Assembly: GCF_002934685.1 (NCBI RefSeq)
Contig: NZ_NKHL01000101.1
Coordinates: 40,803 to 104,802 of the forward strand
DNA from: Pseudomonas bohemica
GTDB lineage: Bacteria; Pseudomonadota; Gammaproteobacteria; Pseudomonadales; Pseudomonadaceae
Direction of reading: 5' to 3'
Length of the DNA: 64,000 bases
How positions within the stretch are numbered: the stretch's first letter is position 1; each line of letters starts with the position of its first letter. Under the pieces are notes generated by a model. The model made no database searches, was not told the origin of the DNA, and saw only the letters and a list, made by a program, of their open reading frames with translations. The translations under genes and the position numbers were made by a program. Shown here piece by piece: positions 52,367 to 61,480 of the stretch.

Positions 52367-54343
52367 TTATTTACCGCGAATCAGACTGCGCAGCACAAAC
52401 CGGTTGGGGTGACAGGCCTCTGCCACGCTGCGTGGCAAGGGCAGGGGTTCGTTGTCCAGCCACGCGGCGATCAACTCGCCGGACAAGGGTGCGGTGATCA
52501 GTCCGCGCGAGCCATGGCCGCTGTTGACATAGAGTCCGTCCAGCCAGGGGCATTCGGTCTGTAGGATCTGCCGGGCGTCCTTGCGCAACGCCGCGTATGC
52601 CTCGAGAAATGCCCGCCTGTCCGCCAGCGGCCCGACGATGGGCAGGTAATCGGGACTGGTGCAGCGAAATGCAGCGCGCCCTTGCAATTGTTCGGCAGGT
52701 AGCTCGTTGGCCTGCAGACGCTCGGTCAGGTCCGTCGAGATCTCGCGCAGCAGCTCCAGATTGCCCTGATGCTCGGCCACGGTCGGGGTCAGGTCGTCGC
52801 TCTTGAAGTCAAAACTTGCCCCCAGCGTGTGTTCGCCCAGACGCCCCGGCGCCACATAGCCCTCGGCGCAGACCACCGTGCTCAGCGACTGACTGGCCTC
52901 GGTTTCCGGCAATCGGGTGATCTGCCCACGAATGCGCTTGAGTGGCAGGTCCGCGCTGGCCGCAAAGCGCTTGATCTCCGCCGCGCCCGCCAATACCACC
53001 ACCGCGGCTGAGGCCAGCAGACGCTCCCCATCCCACGCCTGCCAAATATCGTCTTCACGGCGCAATTCGATGACATCGTTGTGCGCCATCAGGCGAATGT
53101 TCGCCATTCCCGCCTGATGCCGGCACAACGCAGGCGGATGTACCCAACCGCCTTCCGGATAGAACAGACCGCCGCTGTCCAGCGCGACGCCGGCTCGGGC
53201 TTCGGCGTCGGTCTTGACCAGCACATGCAGCAACTCGGGAGAAAATGCTTGCGCCAATTGCGCCTGTCGCTCGCCTTCCTTTTCGTCGAACGCCAGTTGC
53301 AACACGCCGCAGTCACCCCAGTCGACCCCACGTTCCAACCGTTCCAGCAGACGACGGGTGTGACCAAAACCACTGAGGATCAATTGCGACAGCGCCGTGC
53401 CGTGCGCTGAAAGTTTCAGGTACAGCACGCCTTGAGGATTGCCGGAAGCTTCCTGCGCCACGTCCTCGTGCCGCTCCAGCAGACTGACCTGCCAGCCCCG
53501 CGCGGCGAGACTGGCCGCCGTGGCGCAGCCGGCCAGTCCTGCGCCGATCACCAATGCCTTGCGCTCGCCGGTCGGCAGTCGGGGTCGAGCAAACCAGGGT
53601 TTCGCAGGTGTCGGCGTAGCTACTTCTTCGGGCCAACCAACGAACGTGCCCTTGAGCACTTCCCACTTGTGGCCGATCCCCGGCACCCGTTTCATCTTGA
53701 AGCCTGCCGCATTCAAGGCACGGCGAACCCAGCCGGTGCTAGTAAAGGTGCCGATGGTCGAACCGGGCGCGGCCAGTCGAGCCAGTTCGGCGAACAGCTC
53801 CGGGGTCCACATTTCCGGGTTTTTCGAAGGCGCGAAGCCGTCGAGAAACCATGCGTCGATTTGCCCGTCCAGCTGCGGCAGCATCTGCAGCGCATCGCCG
53901 ATCAGCAAGGTCAGCGTGACTCGCCCGCTGTCGAACACCAATCGCTGAAAACCTTCGTGAATCGCCAGGTATTGGCCCAGCAATTGATCGGCGAAGGTTT
54001 TCAATTCCGGCCACAGATTCAAGGCGCGTTCCAGATCGGTGCGGCTGAGGGGGAACTTCTCGACACTGACGAATTGCAACCGCGCGCCGGGCGTGGCGCA
54101 GGCTTCGAACAACTGCCAGGCGCAGAGGAAATTGAGCCCGGTGCCAAAACCGGTTTCGCCAATCACCAAGCGACCGTCAGCCGGTAGGGCACCGAAGCGC
54201 GCGTGCAGGTCGTTCTGAGTCAGAAACACGTGACGGGTTTCGGCCAGGCCCGATTCGTTGGAGAAGTAGACGTCGGCGAATGCCCGGGAGATCGGGTTGC
54301 CGTTTTCGTCCCAGTCGAGCTGGGCGTGCTGGATAGTGGTCAT
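52367..54343 (-). CDS. mnmC: Bifunctional tRNA mnm5s2U methyltransferase/oxidoreductase
   Basis: ATG 54343 (MTTIQHAQLDWDENG) matches the family start; 658 residues against 668 in E. coli. Domain one (1-240) is the SAM methyltransferase with GETGFGTGLNF at 62-72 and DGFAPSKNPEMW near 170. Domain two (about 260-650) is an FAD oxidase with VIGAGLAGCATAASLA. It completes 5-methylaminomethyl-2-thiouridine at the wobble base. Confidence 0.93.
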   Translation of the reverse strand: MTTIQHAQLDWDENGNPISRAFADVYFSNESGLAETRHVFLTQNDLHARFGALPADGRLVIGETGFGTGLNFLCAWQLFEACATPGARLQFVSVEKFPLSRTDLERALNLWPELKTFADQLLGQYLAIHEGFQRLVFDSGRVTLTLLIGDALQMLPQLDGQIDAWFLDGFAPSKNPEMWTPELFAELARLAAPGSTIGTFTSTGWVRRALNAAGFKMKRVPGIGHKWEVLKGTFVGWPEEVATPTPAKPWFARPRLPTGERKALVIGAGLAGCATAASLAARGWQVSLLERHEDVAQEASGNPQGVLYLKLSAHGTALSQLILSGFGHTRRLLERLERGVDWGDCGVLQLAFDEKEGERQAQLAQAFSPELLHVLVKTDAEARAGVALDSGGLFYPEGGWVHPPALCRHQAGMANIRLMAHNDVIELRREDDIWQAWDGERLLASAAVVVLAGAAEIKRFAASADLPLKRIRGQITRLPETEASQSLSTVVCAEGYVAPGRLGEHTLGASFDFKSDDLTPTVAEHQGNLELLREISTDLTERLQANELPAEQLQGRAAFRCTSPDYLPIVGPLADRRAFLEAYAALRKDARQILQTECPWLDGLYVNSGHGSRGLITAPLSGELIAAWLDNEPLPLPRSVAEACHPNRFVLRSLIRGK

Positions 54344-54521
54344 CGTCGGGCTACGCAAGGCGCTTTGGCAGGTGCAAGGCCGGCATCTTAACCCACCGAT
54401 GAACTCACCGCGGTTACCGGCTTGCTGCACGACGATTGATCCATGGCAGCGATTCGTTGTCACAACCCACATCGCTCGTATCGATCCGCTAGTCTTGAGC
54501 GATCTGGAACAGGAGCAACAC

Positions 54522-56024
54522 ATGTTCGAATCCGCTGAAATCGGCCACACCATCGACGACGAAACCTACAACGCCGAAGTCCCGGCCCTTCGCGAAGCCT
54601 TGCTTGACGCCCAATATGAACTGCATGAACAGAGCAAGCGCCAGATCATCGTGTTGATCAACGGCATTGAAGGCGCCGGCAAGGGCGAAACCGTCAAGCT
54701 GCTCAACGACTGGATGGATCCGCGCTTTATAGAAGTGCGCACCTTCGATCAGCAGACCGACGAGGAACTGGCCCATCCGTCGGTCTGGCGCTACTGGCGC
54801 CAGTTGCCGCCCAAGGGCCGCATCGGCATCTTCTTCGGCAACTGGTACAGCCAGATGCTCCAGGGCCGGGTACACAAGCAGTTCAAGGACCCGGTTCTGG
54901 ATCAGGCGATCAACGCTGCCGAACGTCTGGAAAAAATGCTGGTGGACGAAGGCGCGGTGATCTTCAAGTTCTGGTTTCACCTGTCCAAGAAACAGATGAA
55001 GCTGCGCCTCAAGACCCTCAAGGACGACCCGTTGCACAGCTGGCGCATCAGCCCGCTGGACTGGCAACAATCCCAGACCTACGACAAGTTCGTGCGCTTC
55101 GGCGAGCGGGTCCTGCGCCGCACCAGTCGTGACTATGCGCCGTGGCACGTGATTGAGGGTGTCGACCCCAATTACCGCAGTCTGACGGTCGGGCGCCTGT
55201 TGCTGGAAGGCTTGCAGAATGCCCTGAAGACGCCTGAAGGCAGCGCCAATATGGTCAACATCGGGCCGCTGCCGAGCAACACCGATGAGCTGAGCCTGCT
55301 GGACAGCCTGGACATGACCCTGGCGCTGGAAAAAGACGACTACAACGAGCAGTTGATCACCGAACAGGCGCGGCTGTCGGGCCTGATGCGCGACAAACGC
55401 ATGCGTCGTCACGCGCTGGTGGCGGTGTTCGAGGGCAATGACGCGGCGGGCAAGGGCGGGGCCATCAAACGCGTGGCCGGGGCGCTCGACCCTCGGCAGT
55501 ATCACATCGTGCCGATTGCCGCGCCGAGTCAGGATGAACTGGCGCAGCCTTACCTGTGGCGATTCTGGCGACAGATTCCGGCGCGGGGCAAGTTCACCGT
55601 GTTCGACCGCTCATGGTATGGCCGGGTGCTGGTCGAGCGCGTCGAGGGCTTTTGCTCCGAGGCTGACTGGCTGCGGGCCTACAGCGAGATCAACGACTTC
55701 GAAGAGCAACTCACCGATGCGAACGTCGTGGTAGTGAAATTCTGGCTGGCGATTGACGACAAGACCCAGCTGGAACGCTTCAAGGCACGGGAAAAGATCC
55801 CGTTCAAACGCCACAAGATCACTGATGACGACTGGCGCAACCGCAAGAAATGGCCGCAATACCGCGAAGCCGTCGGCGACATGGTTGACCGCACCAGCAC
55901 CGAAATCGCCCCGTGGACACTGGTCGAAGCCAACGATAAACGCTGGGCGCGGGTCAAAGTGCTGCGCACCATCAACGATGCGCTGTTGGCGGCGTTCGAG
56001 AAGGGGGATAAAAAGAAAAAGTAA
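54522..56024 (+). CDS. pap: Polyphosphate:AMP phosphotransferase (PPK2 class II)
   Basis: ATG 54522 has AGGAG 7 bases upstream. The 500 residues are two fused PPK2 domains. The first has GIEGAGKGET (48-57) but FFGNWYS where active domains have the lid DRSWY. The second has GNDAAGKGGA (305-314) and FDRSWYGRVLVERV. So the C-terminal domain should be the active one, as known for PA3455-type enzymes. It phosphorylates AMP to ADP with polyphosphate. Confidence 0.92.
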   Translation: MFESAEIGHTIDDETYNAEVPALREALLDAQYELHEQSKRQIIVLINGIEGAGKGETVKLLNDWMDPRFIEVRTFDQQTDEELAHPSVWRYWRQLPPKGRIGIFFGNWYSQMLQGRVHKQFKDPVLDQAINAAERLEKMLVDEGAVIFKFWFHLSKKQMKLRLKTLKDDPLHSWRISPLDWQQSQTYDKFVRFGERVLRRTSRDYAPWHVIEGVDPNYRSLTVGRLLLEGLQNALKTPEGSANMVNIGPLPSNTDELSLLDSLDMTLALEKDDYNEQLITEQARLSGLMRDKRMRRHALVAVFEGNDAAGKGGAIKRVAGALDPRQYHIVPIAAPSQDELAQPYLWRFWRQIPARGKFTVFDRSWYGRVLVERVEGFCSEADWLRAYSEINDFEEQLTDANVVVVKFWLAIDDKTQLERFKAREKIPFKRHKITDDDWRNRKKWPQYREAVGDMVDRTSTEIAPWTLVEANDKRWARVKVLRTINDALLAAFEKGDKKKK

Positions 56025-56040
56025 CGGCCGGGCACAAAAA

Positions 56041-56134
56041 CCTGTAGGAGCGCGCTTGCCCGAGATTCGTCCGTATATCCGATGCACTTCTATCATCCGA
56101 TACGACGTATCGCGGGCAAGCGCGCTCCTACAGG
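56041..56134. repeat. REPIN between convergent pap and lapC
   Basis: Perfect 22-bp inverted repeat CCTGTAGGAGCGCGCTTGCC(CG), 56041-56062 with 56113-56134. Confidence 0.82.
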
Positions 56135-56146
56135 GCAACTGCGGCG

Positions 56147-57490
56147 TCACCGCTCCCGCAATGCCTCGGTTCGTGCTTTGAGCACTGGTTTCAACAAATA
56201 ATCCATCACACTTTTCTCGCCGGTGATGATGTCCACGGTGGCGACCATGCCGGGGATGATCAGCAGGGGCTTGTCATCGCTGCCCAAGTGGTTTTTGTCG
56301 GTCCGGACCTGGATCAGGTAGAACGTGTTCCCCTTGTCGTCGGTGGTGGTGTCGGCGCCGATCAGTTCCAGCTTGGCGGGCAGCCCGCCATAGATGGTGT
56401 AGTCATAGGCGCTGAACTTGACCATGGCTTTCTGGCCCGGACGCAGGAAGGCCACGTCTTGCGGGCGTACCTTGGCTTCGATCAGCAGGTTGTCCTCCAG
56501 CGGGACGATTTCCACCATGTCGCTGCCGGGCTGAACCACGCCGCCGATGGTGTTGACCTTGAGCGTCTTGACGATGCCCTTGACCGGCGAGGTCACGGTG
56601 GTACGGGTCACGCGGTCGTCGATGGCGATGCTGGTGGCGCTGGCCTTGGCCAGGTCCGAGCGTTTGTCGTTCAGGTCTTTCGCGGCGTCGGAGCGGAAGC
56701 CGTCGAGGGATTCTTGAATCTTGCTCTTGATCTCGTTGATCGCGGCTTCCGCGCGAGGAATCGCCAGCGACGTCGCATCCATCTGACCACGGGCCTCGGA
56801 CGCCTTGCCCTTGAGCCGGATGATCTCCACCGGCGATACCGCGCCGCTGTTGACCAGGGGCGCCGACATGTTCAGCTCTTGCTGAATGAAGCCCAGTTGA
56901 TTGCGGTATTGATCCTGTTTGGAGCGAAACTCGGCGACTTCCTGCATCTTCTGCCGCAATTGCTCCTGCAGTGTGCGCTGTTCGCTGGCCAGACGGCGCT
57001 GGCGCGAGTCATACAGCGATTGCTCATCGGCCGCGACTTGTGGCGCCTTGCTCAGCACCTCGGCCGAAGGCTTGAAGGGACGCCCCTCGGATTCCGCCGA
57101 CAGGCGCCCGACCTGAGCCATCAGGGTGTATTTGTCGACCTCGCTTTCGCCCTTGTTCGACAAAAACCGCGTGTCGTCCAGGCGCAGCAGGGTATCGCCC
57201 TTGTTCACGATCTGCCCTTCGCGGACGAAAATCTCGGTGACGATGCCGCCTTCCAGGTTCTGGATCACTTGAACCTTGCTCGACGGGATCGCCTTGCCTT
57301 CGCCCATGGTGACTTCCTGCAAAACGGCGAACTTGGCCCAGATCAGCGCGGTAAGGATCAAGGCGGCGGCAATCCATACCGTGAGTCGCGAACCTCGGGA
57401 CGAGTCCTGCGCCGCGACGCCTGCAACTTCCGGCATGAACTCGGCATCGACCTGACGGGCAGGGCGAAAATAGCTGTGAGCGGATGACAT
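56147..57490 (-). CDS. lapC: HlyD-family membrane fusion protein of the Lap type I secretion system
   Basis: The 447-residue protein has a cytoplasmic N-terminus, one transmembrane helix (about 34-54, LTVWIAAALILTALIWAKFA), a lipoyl-like motif (QNLEGGIVTEIFVREGQIVNKG near 90), a long coiled coil (about 135-300) and a beta-barrel end with VRPQDVAFLRPGQKAMVKFSAY. It links LapB with the outer-membrane LapE to export LapA. It lies 12 bases after lapB. Confidence 0.92.
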   Translation of the reverse strand: MSSAHSYFRPARQVDAEFMPEVAGVAAQDSSRGSRLTVWIAAALILTALIWAKFAVLQEVTMGEGKAIPSSKVQVIQNLEGGIVTEIFVREGQIVNKGDTLLRLDDTRFLSNKGESEVDKYTLMAQVGRLSAESEGRPFKPSAEVLSKAPQVAADEQSLYDSRQRRLASEQRTLQEQLRQKMQEVAEFRSKQDQYRNQLGFIQQELNMSAPLVNSGAVSPVEIIRLKGKASEARGQMDATSLAIPRAEAAINEIKSKIQESLDGFRSDAAKDLNDKRSDLAKASATSIAIDDRVTRTTVTSPVKGIVKTLKVNTIGGVVQPGSDMVEIVPLEDNLLIEAKVRPQDVAFLRPGQKAMVKFSAYDYTIYGGLPAKLELIGADTTTDDKGNTFYLIQVRTDKNHLGSDDKPLLIIPGMVATVDIITGEKSVMDYLLKPVLKARTEALRER

Positions 57491-57502
57491 CGGTAACGCT
57501 CC

Positions 57503-59674
57503 TTAAACCGTGGTGGGGCCGACACGGCCCTTGCGCAGTGCTTCGACGACGAGATCTTTCGGGCCGTCGGCAACCACTTTGCCGTTGTCCAGCACCACCA
57601 GCCGATCCACCAAACTGAGCATCGACATGCGATGGGTGACCAGCAACAGCGTCTTGCCCTGCATCCGCTCGAAGAGTTTCTGCCGCAAGACGTCCTCGCT
57701 GGCGTTGTCCATGTGGCTGGTCGGTTCGTCGAGCAGCATGATCGGCGGATCGAGCAACAGCGCGCGGGCCATCAGCACTGCCTGACGCTGCCCGCCAGAT
57801 AACAGCTGGCCGCGCTCGCCCACTGGCCGGTCGAAGCCCAGCGGATGATTGCGCGCCAGCTCGGTGACGCCAGTCAGCTCGGCTACCTCCAGCATCCGCG
57901 CATCGGTGACATAGCGCGCGCCAAGGGTCAGGTTGTCGCGCAGGCTGCCCGCCAGCAACGGCAGGTCATGAGCGACATAGCCCACCTGTTGACGCAGATC
58001 GGCGACGTCCACCTGCCGCAGGTCCAGCCCGTCCAGCAACAGTTGCCCTTCGTCGGGCGTGTAGAAGCCCATCATCAGTCGCGCCAGGGTGCTTTTGCCC
58101 GAGCCGCTGCGACCAATGATGCCGACCCGCTCACCCGGTTTGACGCTGATGCTGACCTCGTGCAACGCCGCTGCCGTGCCGGGGCCGCCATAGGCGAAGC
58201 TGGCGTTGACTACCTGGATCGCGCCCTTGAGCTGAGTGTGTTGCAGCGGGGTCGTGCCTGGTGCGCGCTCCTGTGGCAGGGCCATCAGTGCGTCGGTGCT
58301 TTTCATCGTGACCTGCGCCTGTTGATAGCGCGTGATCAGGCCGGCGATCTGGCCCAGTGGCGCGAGAACCCGGCTGCCGAGCATGTAGCTGGCGACCAGA
58401 GCACCGACGGTGAGGTTGCCGGCAATGATGATGTAGACCCCGGCAATGATGGTCGCCATGCCCGAGAACTGCTGGATGAACAGCGTGCCGTTGCTGGCCA
58501 GTGCCGACAGATCGCGGGCGTGGCTGTCCAGGCGGGTGAGGGCGCCGTGGGTCGATTCCCATTTGTGCTGGCGTTCGCTTTCGGCGCCGCAGGCTTTCAG
58601 GGTTTCCAGGCCGCCGAGGGTTTCCACCAGCAGCGCCTGGCGTTCGGCACCCAGGGCCAGACTGCGCTCGACCGTGTCGCGCAGACGTATCTGGATGATC
58701 CAGGCGAACAGGATCGTGACCGGAAATGCCACCAGCGGAATCACCACCAGCCAGCCGCCAAGCAGCCCGATCACCGCCAGCATCAGCACGGCGAAAGGCA
58801 GGTCGATGAGGCTGGTCAGGGTCACGGCGGTGAGGAATTCGCGCAGGCCCTGAAAGTCATGAATGCTCTGAGCGAAGCCGCCGACGGTGGCCGGGCGCGC
58901 CTTCATCGACATGCCGGTGATGCGCTCGAACAGCGTCGCCGAGAGAATCACGTCGGTCTTCTTCCCGGCCTTATCCAGCAGATGCGCGCGCACCAGCCGC
59001 AGGGTCAGTTCGAAACCGGTGCCGATCAGCAGACCGATCGCCAGCACCCACAGCGTGGACGTCGCCTGGTTGGGCACCACGCGGTCGTAAGTCTGCATGA
59101 CGAACAGCGGCACCATCAGGCCCAGTAGGTTGATCAGCAAACTGGCGAGAACCGCATCGCTGTACAGCCCGCGAGACAATTTGAGCGTGTCGCGGAACCA
59201 GGCGTTGACCCGAGGCACCAGCGGCGCGCGCAGGTTTTCCAGCTCGTGGCGGGGGCGGGCGAACAACGCCTGTCCGGTGTAGAGCGTTTCAAGCTCTTCA
59301 CGGGTGACGCGCTGTTCGCCGCCGTCCGCCTCGCTGGGCAGAATCAGTGCCCGACCATCCTCTTCCCAGCGACGAAGGATCGCACAGCGATTGCCCTTGA
59401 GCAGCAGCAGAACCGGCAGATTCAGGCCGTCGATGGCGTTCAGGTCGCGGCGCAGGATGCGCGCCTGCAGACCGGCGCGGGCGGCGGCGCGGGGCAGAAG
59501 CTCGACGCTTAACGATTGTTGCGCCAGGGGCAGGCCAGCGCTGAGGCTGCTGCGGCTGGCGCTGCAATCGTGAAGCCGGCAGAGGATGAGCAAACCATCC
59601 AGTAGCGGATCGTCGAAGTTCGAACGTGGGTCGAACGGTGCAGGTTCAAAAATTGGCAATTCCATGCTGGTCAC
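57503..59674 (-). CDS. lapB: Type I secretion ABC exporter of the giant adhesin
   Basis: The 723-residue protein starts at GTG 59674 (GGGAG 6 bases upstream) with a C39-like domain (about 25-150) in which catalytic Cys and His are not at the expected places, so it is a non-cleaving recognition domain. Six transmembrane helices (about 170-440) and an ATPase domain follow with GRSGSGKST, LSGGQRQAVLMARALL and MLLDEPTS. Middle gene of the lapE-lapB-lapC operon. Confidence 0.92.
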   Translation of the reverse strand: MTSMELPIFEPAPFDPRSNFDDPLLDGLLILCRLHDCSASRSSLSAGLPLAQQSLSVELLPRAAARAGLQARILRRDLNAIDGLNLPVLLLLKGNRCAILRRWEEDGRALILPSEADGGEQRVTREELETLYTGQALFARPRHELENLRAPLVPRVNAWFRDTLKLSRGLYSDAVLASLLINLLGLMVPLFVMQTYDRVVPNQATSTLWVLAIGLLIGTGFELTLRLVRAHLLDKAGKKTDVILSATLFERITGMSMKARPATVGGFAQSIHDFQGLREFLTAVTLTSLIDLPFAVLMLAVIGLLGGWLVVIPLVAFPVTILFAWIIQIRLRDTVERSLALGAERQALLVETLGGLETLKACGAESERQHKWESTHGALTRLDSHARDLSALASNGTLFIQQFSGMATIIAGVYIIIAGNLTVGALVASYMLGSRVLAPLGQIAGLITRYQQAQVTMKSTDALMALPQERAPGTTPLQHTQLKGAIQVVNASFAYGGPGTAAALHEVSISVKPGERVGIIGRSGSGKSTLARLMMGFYTPDEGQLLLDGLDLRQVDVADLRQQVGYVAHDLPLLAGSLRDNLTLGARYVTDARMLEVAELTGVTELARNHPLGFDRPVGERGQLLSGGQRQAVLMARALLLDPPIMLLDEPTSHMDNASEDVLRQKLFERMQGKTLLLVTHRMSMLSLVDRLVVLDNGKVVADGPKDLVVEALRKGRVGPTTV

Positions 59675-59705
59675 AGACTTCTCCCAGCGCTCGCGCGCTA
59701 CTTCA

Positions 59706-61061
59706 TTACTTCATGTCGGGCAGCCGGGCTTCGCTTTTGACTTCCGTCAAGGCGAGTGCGGCGGCTGGCAATATCACGCGCGCTTTGTTCAACAACTCGC
59801 CTTCGGTGGCCAACACCCGATACATCGAATATTCCTCGGTGTAGCGCAGTTCGGTGTAGCGGCGGGCGGCGTTGTACAGCTCGTTTTCGCTGTCCAGAAG
59901 GTCGAGCAGGGTGCGTTGACCCAGACCGAACTGGTCCTGATAGGCGGCGCGGACCTTGGTCGTGGTTTCGGCATATTCACGGGCGATCGGCGTCTGGATG
60001 CGCGCGTTGTTCATGGCGTTCCAGGCCAGGGACAGGTTCTCGTTAATCATCCGCAGCGCGTTGTTGCGGATGTCCATCGCCTGGCCGGTCTTGTACGAAT
60101 CCGAATTAAGCCGGGCCTTGTCGCGATTGCCGTTGAACAGGTTGTAATTCATCACCACGGCGGCCCGCCATTCGTTGTCGTGGCCTTCCTCGCCCGCAAT
60201 GTTGTTGTTGGCACCCACCGCCAGCTCGCCATCGAAGCGTGGGTAGAACGGCGATTTGGCAACCTCGTACTGCTTCTCGGCGGCGTTGACGTCGGCCTGG
60301 GCCGATTTCAAATAGGAATTGTTGGCCAGCATGCTTTGCTTGGCATCGGTCAGGCTCGACGGCACTTCGCCCTTGATGGAAGGCGGGGCTTCCAGCTCAT
60401 CGGGCATCTTGCCTACGGCACTGAAAAAGTTGGCTTCGGCATCGGCCAAATCCACCTGGGCGGTGTAGAAGTTGTTCTCCGCCAGTGCGCGACGGGCCTT
60501 GGACTGATCGCTGTCGGCGTTGCTGCCGATGCCGCGATTGGCGCGCAGGCCGATCTGGTCGTTGATGCGCAGATGCGCCTGCAGGTTGTTCTTGGCCAGA
60601 TCCAGCAGCTCCCGGCGTTTGAGCACTTCCAGGTAAACCTCGATAGCCCTCAGCGCAAGATCTTCCGAGGTACCGCGCAGGTAGTACGCCCGGGAATTGA
60701 CCACCGCCTGGGTGCGGCCGACTTCGTTCTTGGTGTTGAAGCCGTCGAATAGCATCTGGCGCAGCCGCAATTCCGACTGGGTGTAGTTCAGGGTTTCTTC
60801 GTTGTGGTTGCCCACAAAACGGGTGGTGGGGCTGTCGGTGTGCTCGCGGCCGTAGGCGGCAATGACATCCACGGTCGGAAGATAGCCTCCCTTGGCGATC
60901 TTCACGTCTTCGTCTGCGGACAACCGGTTATTCACGTTGGAGTGAATCTCCGGGTGATTGTCAATGGTGTTCTGAACCGCTTGATTCAGTGACATGGCTT
61001 GCGCTTGGGCGCAGGCCACCGCTAACACAACTGCACTGTAAAGCGGGGTCAAATCGCGCAT
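59706..61061 (-). CDS. lapE: TolC-family outer-membrane channel of the Lap system
   Basis: ATG 61061 has AGGGAGA at 7 bases. The 451-residue precursor has a signal peptide ending ..CAQAQA-MS (22), then the two TolC-type repeats: LNQAVQNTIDNHPEIHSN near 25 and, in the second half, AMNNARIQTPIAREYAE and the FGLGQRTLLDLLDSENELYNA hallmark near 380. It is the outer-membrane exit for LapA, which can stay anchored in it. First gene of lapE-lapB-lapC, divergent from lapA. Confidence 0.92.
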   Translation of the reverse strand: MRDLTPLYSAVVLAVACAQAQAMSLNQAVQNTIDNHPEIHSNVNNRLSADEDVKIAKGGYLPTVDVIAAYGREHTDSPTTRFVGNHNEETLNYTQSELRLRQMLFDGFNTKNEVGRTQAVVNSRAYYLRGTSEDLALRAIEVYLEVLKRRELLDLAKNNLQAHLRINDQIGLRANRGIGSNADSDQSKARRALAENNFYTAQVDLADAEANFFSAVGKMPDELEAPPSIKGEVPSSLTDAKQSMLANNSYLKSAQADVNAAEKQYEVAKSPFYPRFDGELAVGANNNIAGEEGHDNEWRAAVVMNYNLFNGNRDKARLNSDSYKTGQAMDIRNNALRMINENLSLAWNAMNNARIQTPIAREYAETTTKVRAAYQDQFGLGQRTLLDLLDSENELYNAARRYTELRYTEEYSMYRVLATEGELLNKARVILPAAALALTEVKSEARLPDMK

Positions 61062-61480
61062 GGAAACTCTCCCTGGATAGATGTTGTACTGCCTGTGCCA
61101 AAAAACAGGCGAAATCGTCTGTTTGAATCGTCTCAGGTTTGTAACACATAGCAAAGAACAACTCTCGAGAAATGCTCAGACGTTTTTTTCATATCGCTTA
61201 TTCCAAAAAAAACTTATGCCTTTTTCGATATTCGGGCGAATGTTGGCTTCAGTAATCGCTTTTATTCAAGCGTTTACAACCACTGAAGCGTTTAGATTGA
61301 GGTTTAAACGAAAATTTGACGGCGTTCGACTAGCTGATTTTTCGAGCAAAATCTCGAAAAGAATCAGCGACATAAAATTGTCGTTTAATGATGGCTCTCA
61401 GCCATAGACGTGCGTCTTTCGAACATTTTTTGTTGGATTAGTAACATTTCTGATCCGGTTTACGCAGCAAGGGAGTGGAC
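61062..61480. promoter_or_regulatory. AT-rich divergent promoter region lapE/lapA
   Basis: This 419-base region is far more AT-rich than its surroundings. It contains a long hairpin GCTGATT.TTTCGAG / CTCGAAA..AATCAGC (61333-61368). Curvature and silencer (MvaT/H-NS-like) or FleQ binding would be expected, but I cannot point to a convincing FleQ box. A 108-codon frame inside looks like noise. Confidence 0.5.

Noticed and set aside
61081..61407. 108-codon frame between lapE and lapA
   Set aside because: No ribosome site, no domain, overlaps the promoter region of both genes.
61062..61480. Search for a FleQ box near lapA
   Set aside because: TTGAC occurs once (about 61315) but without the matching half at the right distance, so I do not call a site.
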